DNA of 64,000 bases from NCBI RefSeq assembly GCF_024362345.1, contig NZ_CP101505.1, forward strand, positions 1,881,501 through 1,945,500, written 5' to 3'. Each line of letters opens with the position of its first letter. Within the stretch, counting starts at the first letter, position 1. Below are positions 61,593-64,000 of this stretch, piece after piece. The DNA comes from Polaribacter dokdonensis. GTDB lineage: Bacteria > Bacteroidota > Bacteroidia > Flavobacteriales > Flavobacteriaceae. Under the pieces are notes generated by a model. It searched no databases. It was not told the origin of the DNA and saw nothing but the letters and a program-made list of their open reading frames with translations. A program made the translations under genes and the position numbers.

Positions 61593-62177
61593 TTATGACT
61601 TTATGTTCATTTTTCTAATCCTACTTAAGCTTTCTGTTGTAATACCTAAATAAGAAGCTACATGATAATTTTTTATATAACTATTTATTTCTGGATAGCT
61701 ATTAATAAAATTATAATATCTATCCTTAGCTGATAATGATAAATATTCTAAAATTCTTTTTTGAAAACTAGCAAATGCGTTTTGTAATTTATTTCTAATA
61801 AATGTTTCAATTTTAGGTACATTCAAACATAAAAATTCAAAGTCTTCTTTAGATAGCCTGTAAACTACTGCATCCTGTAAACATTCTATACTCATTACAG
61901 TTTTTTCATTTTTAAAAAATGAAATATAGTCACTTATCCACCAATCTTTAATTGCAAATTGTGTCGTAAAATCTTTACCATCATCATTAACAAAAAAAGA
62001 TCTAAGACAACCACTATAAACAAAATATTGATTTTTGCAGGTATTTTTAGAATCCAATAAAATTTCACCTTTTTTAAGGGTTATTTTTTCAAATCTATCC
62101 TTAATTATTGAAAGCTCGTGCTTGGTAAAACTCACATTCTTAAATATCTCCAAAACAGTATAATCTTCAATTTTCAT
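61593..62177 (-). CDS. Crp/Fnr family transcriptional regulator
   Basis: A 194-residue regulator with an N-terminal cyclic-nucleotide-binding-like beta barrel (LKKGEILLDSKNTCKNQYFVYSG split, then GCLRSFFVNDDGKDFTTQF) and a long dimerisation helix. The C-terminal helix-turn-helix is YHVASYLGITTESLSRIRK. The glycine- and arginine-containing cAMP pocket of Crp is not clearly kept, so the effector is unknown. It lies divergent from the AraC-type gene, with 141 bp between them. Confidence 0.9.
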   Translation of the reverse strand: MKIEDYTVLEIFKNVSFTKHELSIIKDRFEKITLKKGEILLDSKNTCKNQYFVYSGCLRSFFVNDDGKDFTTQFAIKDWWISDYISFFKNEKTVMSIECLQDAVVYRLSKEDFEFLCLNVPKIETFIRNKLQNAFASFQKRILEYLSLSAKDRYYNFINSYPEINSYIKNYHVASYLGITTESLSRIRKMNIKS

Positions 62178-62285
62178 CAGAAATATTAATTGTTAAAATT
62201 AAACTCAATAATTATTTATAAAGATAATTATTATAATTTTAAACTTATGATTTTCAATGATTTAATTATTGTTGTAAATTTTGAA

Positions 62286-62314
62286 TTGGTTGAACGACCA
62301 AAACTATAAATTTG
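62286..62314 (+). promoter_or_regulatory. Putative promoter of the AraC-type regulator gene
   Basis: TTG at 62286-62288, an 18-bp spacer, and TAAATTTG at 62307-62314. Four bases separate it from the ATG at 62319, so the message is probably leaderless. Confidence 0.5.
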
Positions 62315-62318
62315 CAAA

Positions 62319-63158
62319 ATGTCGGTTAAAAACATTACCAAATATAGTTTTAAAGATATTTTTTCTATAAGTACAGTTTTGTTTGAAGAAGCGTGTACCA
62401 TAGACCATTCTACCCAACAAAATAATTATACGATTTATTGGATAAAGGAAGGTTCAGGAATTTATAATATCGATTTTGAACAGTATGAATTTACTGACAA
62501 CGTTTTGTTTTTTCTTTCTCCAGGACAAGTATTTACAGTAGATACAGAACAAATAAAAACAGCCTATAAGCTTAGTTTTAAAAGAGATTTTTATTGTATT
62601 CAAACACATGATGCAGAAGTAGCTTGTAATGGAATTTTATTCAATAATATTTACGAAACCCCTTTTGTAAAACCATGTGAAAAGGATACTCAAAAATTAA
62701 ATTTTATTATAGAAAGTTTAATTGACGAGTTTCAACAAAATGAAACTGCACAGTATGATATGCTGCAATCCTACTTAAAGCAATTCATTATTAATTCTGT
62801 ACGTATTAAAAAAGAAAACCACACCCTAAAAGAAGATTCAGATACTCGTTTATTTAAAGACTTTAGTCTATTGGTAGAGCAGAATTTTAAAACAATGCAT
62901 ACAGTTACAGAGTATGCAAAGAGACTTGGTCTAAGCCCAAAATCTATTACCAAACATTTTCAAAAACTGGGTAAAAAAACACCTTCAGATTTTATAAAAA
63001 CCCGAATTCTTTTAGAGGCAAAACGTTTATTGATTTATACAGACAAAAGCGTAAAAGAAATAGCTTTTGAGCTGGGTTATAATGATCCTGCCTACTTTTC
63101 GCGCTTTTTTACAAAAGCCATAGCCAAATCTCCTTTACAATTTAAAAAAGAGTACTAA
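62319..63158 (+). CDS. AraC family transcriptional regulator
   Basis: A 279-residue regulator. The N-terminal 150 residues form a cupin-like sensing domain (NNYTIYWIKEGSGIYNIDF, DNVLFFLSPGQVFTV). The C-terminal 100 residues are the two AraC helix-turn-helix motifs: TVTEYAKRLGLSPKSITKHF, and VKEIAFELGYNDPAYFSRFF with the typical ending KSPLQFKKE. Such proteins bind two direct-repeat half-sites one or two helical turns apart; such a repeat (TGTCCA, 21 bp apart) lies just downstream of this gene, ahead of the CxxC mini-protein and AhpD-like genes, which are its probable targets. Confidence 0.92.
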   Translation: MSVKNITKYSFKDIFSISTVLFEEACTIDHSTQQNNYTIYWIKEGSGIYNIDFEQYEFTDNVLFFLSPGQVFTVDTEQIKTAYKLSFKRDFYCIQTHDAEVACNGILFNNIYETPFVKPCEKDTQKLNFIIESLIDEFQQNETAQYDMLQSYLKQFIINSVRIKKENHTLKEDSDTRLFKDFSLLVEQNFKTMHTVTEYAKRLGLSPKSITKHFQKLGKKTPSDFIKTRILLEAKRLLIYTDKSVKEIAFELGYNDPAYFSRFFTKAIAKSPLQFKKEY

Positions 63159-63169
63159 ATTCTTATTTT

Positions 63170-63284
63170 GGGCGTGTCTTTTTTTTGATTCCCATCAAAA
63201 AAAGTCAGGCTTTCATAACTCGCTTTTTAAAGTTTTTACAACTTTAAAAGAGCTCAAACAAATTATTCAATCCTTCACGCAAGC
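63170..63284 (+). repeat. Structured intergenic repeat of flavobacterial type (GGGCGT ... CAATCC..ACGC)
   Basis: This gene-free segment opens with GGGCGTGTC, followed by a hairpin TTTTTTTGAT-TCCC-ATCAAAAAAA (63180-63203), then GTCAGGCTTTC, then a second hairpin TTTTAAAGTT-TTTAC-AACTTTAAAA (63225-63249), and ends with CAATCCTTCACGC (63268-63280). From memory, flavobacterial genomes carry many intergenic copies of an element with the same opening, middle and end and a variable insert; I cannot verify this here. The first hairpin may also act as terminator of the AraC gene. Confidence 0.5.
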
Positions 63285-63306
63285 ATTTTCTGCTAACTTT
63301 TCACAA

Positions 63307-63333
63307 TGTCCAAACAGTAGGAACCTTTGTCCA
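63307..63333 (+). promoter_or_regulatory. Probable AraC-type operator (direct repeat TGTCCA)
   Basis: TGTCCA occurs at 63307-63312 and again at 63328-63333, 21 bp apart, that is two helical turns. This is the geometry of AraC-family half-sites. The second copy ends just before the position expected for the -33 element of the next promoter. Confidence 0.55.
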
Positions 63334-63356
63334 TTTTTAGAGCTCTATGTTGGTTG

Positions 63357-63364
63357 CATCTTTG
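63357..63364 (+). promoter_or_regulatory. Weak -7 box before the CxxC mini-protein gene
   Basis: CATCTTTG differs from TAnnTTTG only in the first base, and no TTG is found 19 bp upstream (the sequence there is TTT). A weak core promoter next to an activator-type direct repeat fits activated transcription. The leader to the ATG at 63408 would be about 38 nt. Confidence 0.4.
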
Positions 63365-63407
63365 CAGTGTATTACAAAACAAATAGTAATCACTAAAATT
63401 ATCAATC

Positions 63408-63512
63408 ATGAAAAATCAAAGAAATACACAATGTCCTAACTGTTGGGGCTACCAAACTTATGATGAATCAAATTCAGAACAACAATTTTGCGAAAGCAAC
63501 ACATCAATATAA
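63408..63512 (+). CDS. 34-residue CxxC mini-protein
   Basis: A complete small frame of 34 residues (ATG at 63408, TAA at 63510-63512). The core is TQCPNCWGYQTYDES, with a CxxC pair at residues 9 and 12 and a third Cys at 28. CPNCWG looks like a rubredoxin- or zinc-ribbon-type knuckle. I recall slightly longer flavobacterial peptides with the same CPNCWGYQ core, so this copy may be shortened; I could not check that. The position between an AraC-type operator and an AhpD-like gene, with 49 bp to that gene, supports it as real. Its role is unknown; metal or thiol chemistry is an inference. Confidence 0.6.
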   Translation: MKNQRNTQCPNCWGYQTYDESNSEQQFCESNTSI

Positions 63513-63561
63513 ATAATTAATAACAAGTAAAAAAAGGCTGACTAAATTCAGCACAAATAAA

Positions 63562-64000
63562 ATGATGAACACATATAATGTACCAACAAAAAACGAAGTA
63601 TCAGAAAATAATAAAGTAATCTTTAATCAATTAGAAAAAAGCCTTGGGTTTGTTCCTAACTTATATGCATCTTTTGCACATAGTGAAACTGCATTGGATA
63701 ATTTCTTAGCATTAGGTAATGCTAAAACAAGTTTTTCTGCAAAAGAAAAAGAGGTAATTAATTTAGCTGTAAGCCAAGTAAACGAATGTGTCTACTGTTT
63801 GTCTGCACACACAGCAATTGCTAAAATGAATGGTTTTACAGAAAATCAAGTTTTAGAATTAAGAACAGGAAACGCTTCTTTTAATTCAAAATTAGATGCA
63901 TTATCAAAATTTGCAAAAAGTGTTGCTTTAAACAGAGGTGCAGCCACTGAAGAAGTTATAGAAAACTTTTACAATGCAGGCTATAACAAAGGGAATTTAG
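63562..64000 (+). CDS. Carboxymuconolactone decarboxylase (AhpD-like) family protein (3' truncated)
   Basis: The first 146 codons of a gene that runs off the window; the frame has no stop. The start is the ATG at 63562 or the next codon at 63565. The N-terminus has the family pattern EKSLGFVPNLYASFAHSE, then the redox motif NECVYCLSAHTAIAK, in which Glu, the two Cys and His match the AhpD active site (ExxxCxxCxxxH) better than the CMD protein at the left end of the window. Later FNSKLDALSKFAKSV is the usual third helix. It probably shares a promoter with the CxxC mini-protein and is under AraC-type control (inference). Confidence 0.88.
   Translation, partial: MMNTYNVPTKNEVSENNKVIFNQLEKSLGFVPNLYASFAHSETALDNFLALGNAKTSFSAKEKEVINLAVSQVNECVYCLSAHTAIAKMNGFTENQVLELRTGNASFNSKLDALSKFAKSVALNRGAATEEVIENFYNAGYNKGNL

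Overview
The window is a 64 kb piece of an AT-rich, tightly packed genome of a Bacteroidota bacterium, almost certainly a marine-type member of the Flavobacteriaceae (Polaribacter/Tenacibaculum-like; the genus is an inference). The reasons are: type IX secretion (T9SS) type B C-terminal sorting domains, a PorP/SprF protein, many small lipoproteins of SCSDD/GCSED type, promoters with the Bacteroidota -7 box TAnnTTTG (clearest before the tRNA gene), and flavobacterial families such as choice-of-anchor B, MbnP, DUF2200 and BrnQ. There is no phage, IS element, CRISPR array or rRNA operon. No gene-free stretch exceeds about 300 bp.

Layout. 1-10.6 kb: tail of a flavin oxidoreductase, a Fe-S-type uracil-DNA glycosylase homologue, an AhpD-like enzyme, a secreted C-type lectin protein, osmC-recJ, a PIF1-like helicase with HRDC domain, and small hypotheticals. 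10.6-14.6 kb: the 2-oxoglutarate dehydrogenase pair sucA-odhB. 14.7-14.9 kb: tRNA-Asn with its own promoter and a strong hairpin terminator. 14.9-18.9 kb: manA, a lipoprotein, an M43 metalloprotease and sufS. 19.0-43.6 kb (plus strand): a serine hydrolase and then a surface-adhesin locus, made of a 6863-residue T9SS protein (34 DUF11 repeats by my count), a PorP/SprF partner and an OmpA/PD40 protein. 43.6-49.7 kb (minus): a secreted orphan, a small membrane protein and the SUF operon sufA-sufB-(MBL lipoprotein)-sufC-sufD. 49.8-54.2 kb (minus): a tight four-gene operon of choice-of-anchor B protein, seven-repeat propeller lipoprotein, MbnP-like protein and di-haem peroxidase (MbnH/MauG-like). 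54.4-62.2 kb: thiL, an Ig-repeat lipoprotein, a LuxR-type regulator, an alpha/beta hydrolase, brnQ and a Crp/Fnr regulator. 62.3-64 kb: an AraC regulator, a structured intergenic repeat, an AraC-type direct repeat, a 34-residue CxxC mini-protein and an AhpD-like gene cut by the window end.

How the genes work together. The giant protein, SprF partner and OmpA protein form one plus-strand unit and resemble the SprB-SprF pairing of gliding flavobacteria. This unit, with the serine hydrolase, lies between sufD and sufS, which point the same way 26 kb apart, as if it had been inserted into an ancestral suf cluster. The MbnP/di-haem peroxidase operon is the best candidate for a little-described system: in methanotrophs an MbnH enzyme oxidises a Trp of MbnP to make a copper site, and here the pair is embedded with two extracytoplasmic propeller-type lipoproteins. 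At the right end the AraC gene, a 21-bp-spaced direct repeat and the CxxC peptide/AhpD genes look like a small thiol- or redox-responsive regulon.

All function calls are from reading motifs by eye; no database search was run.
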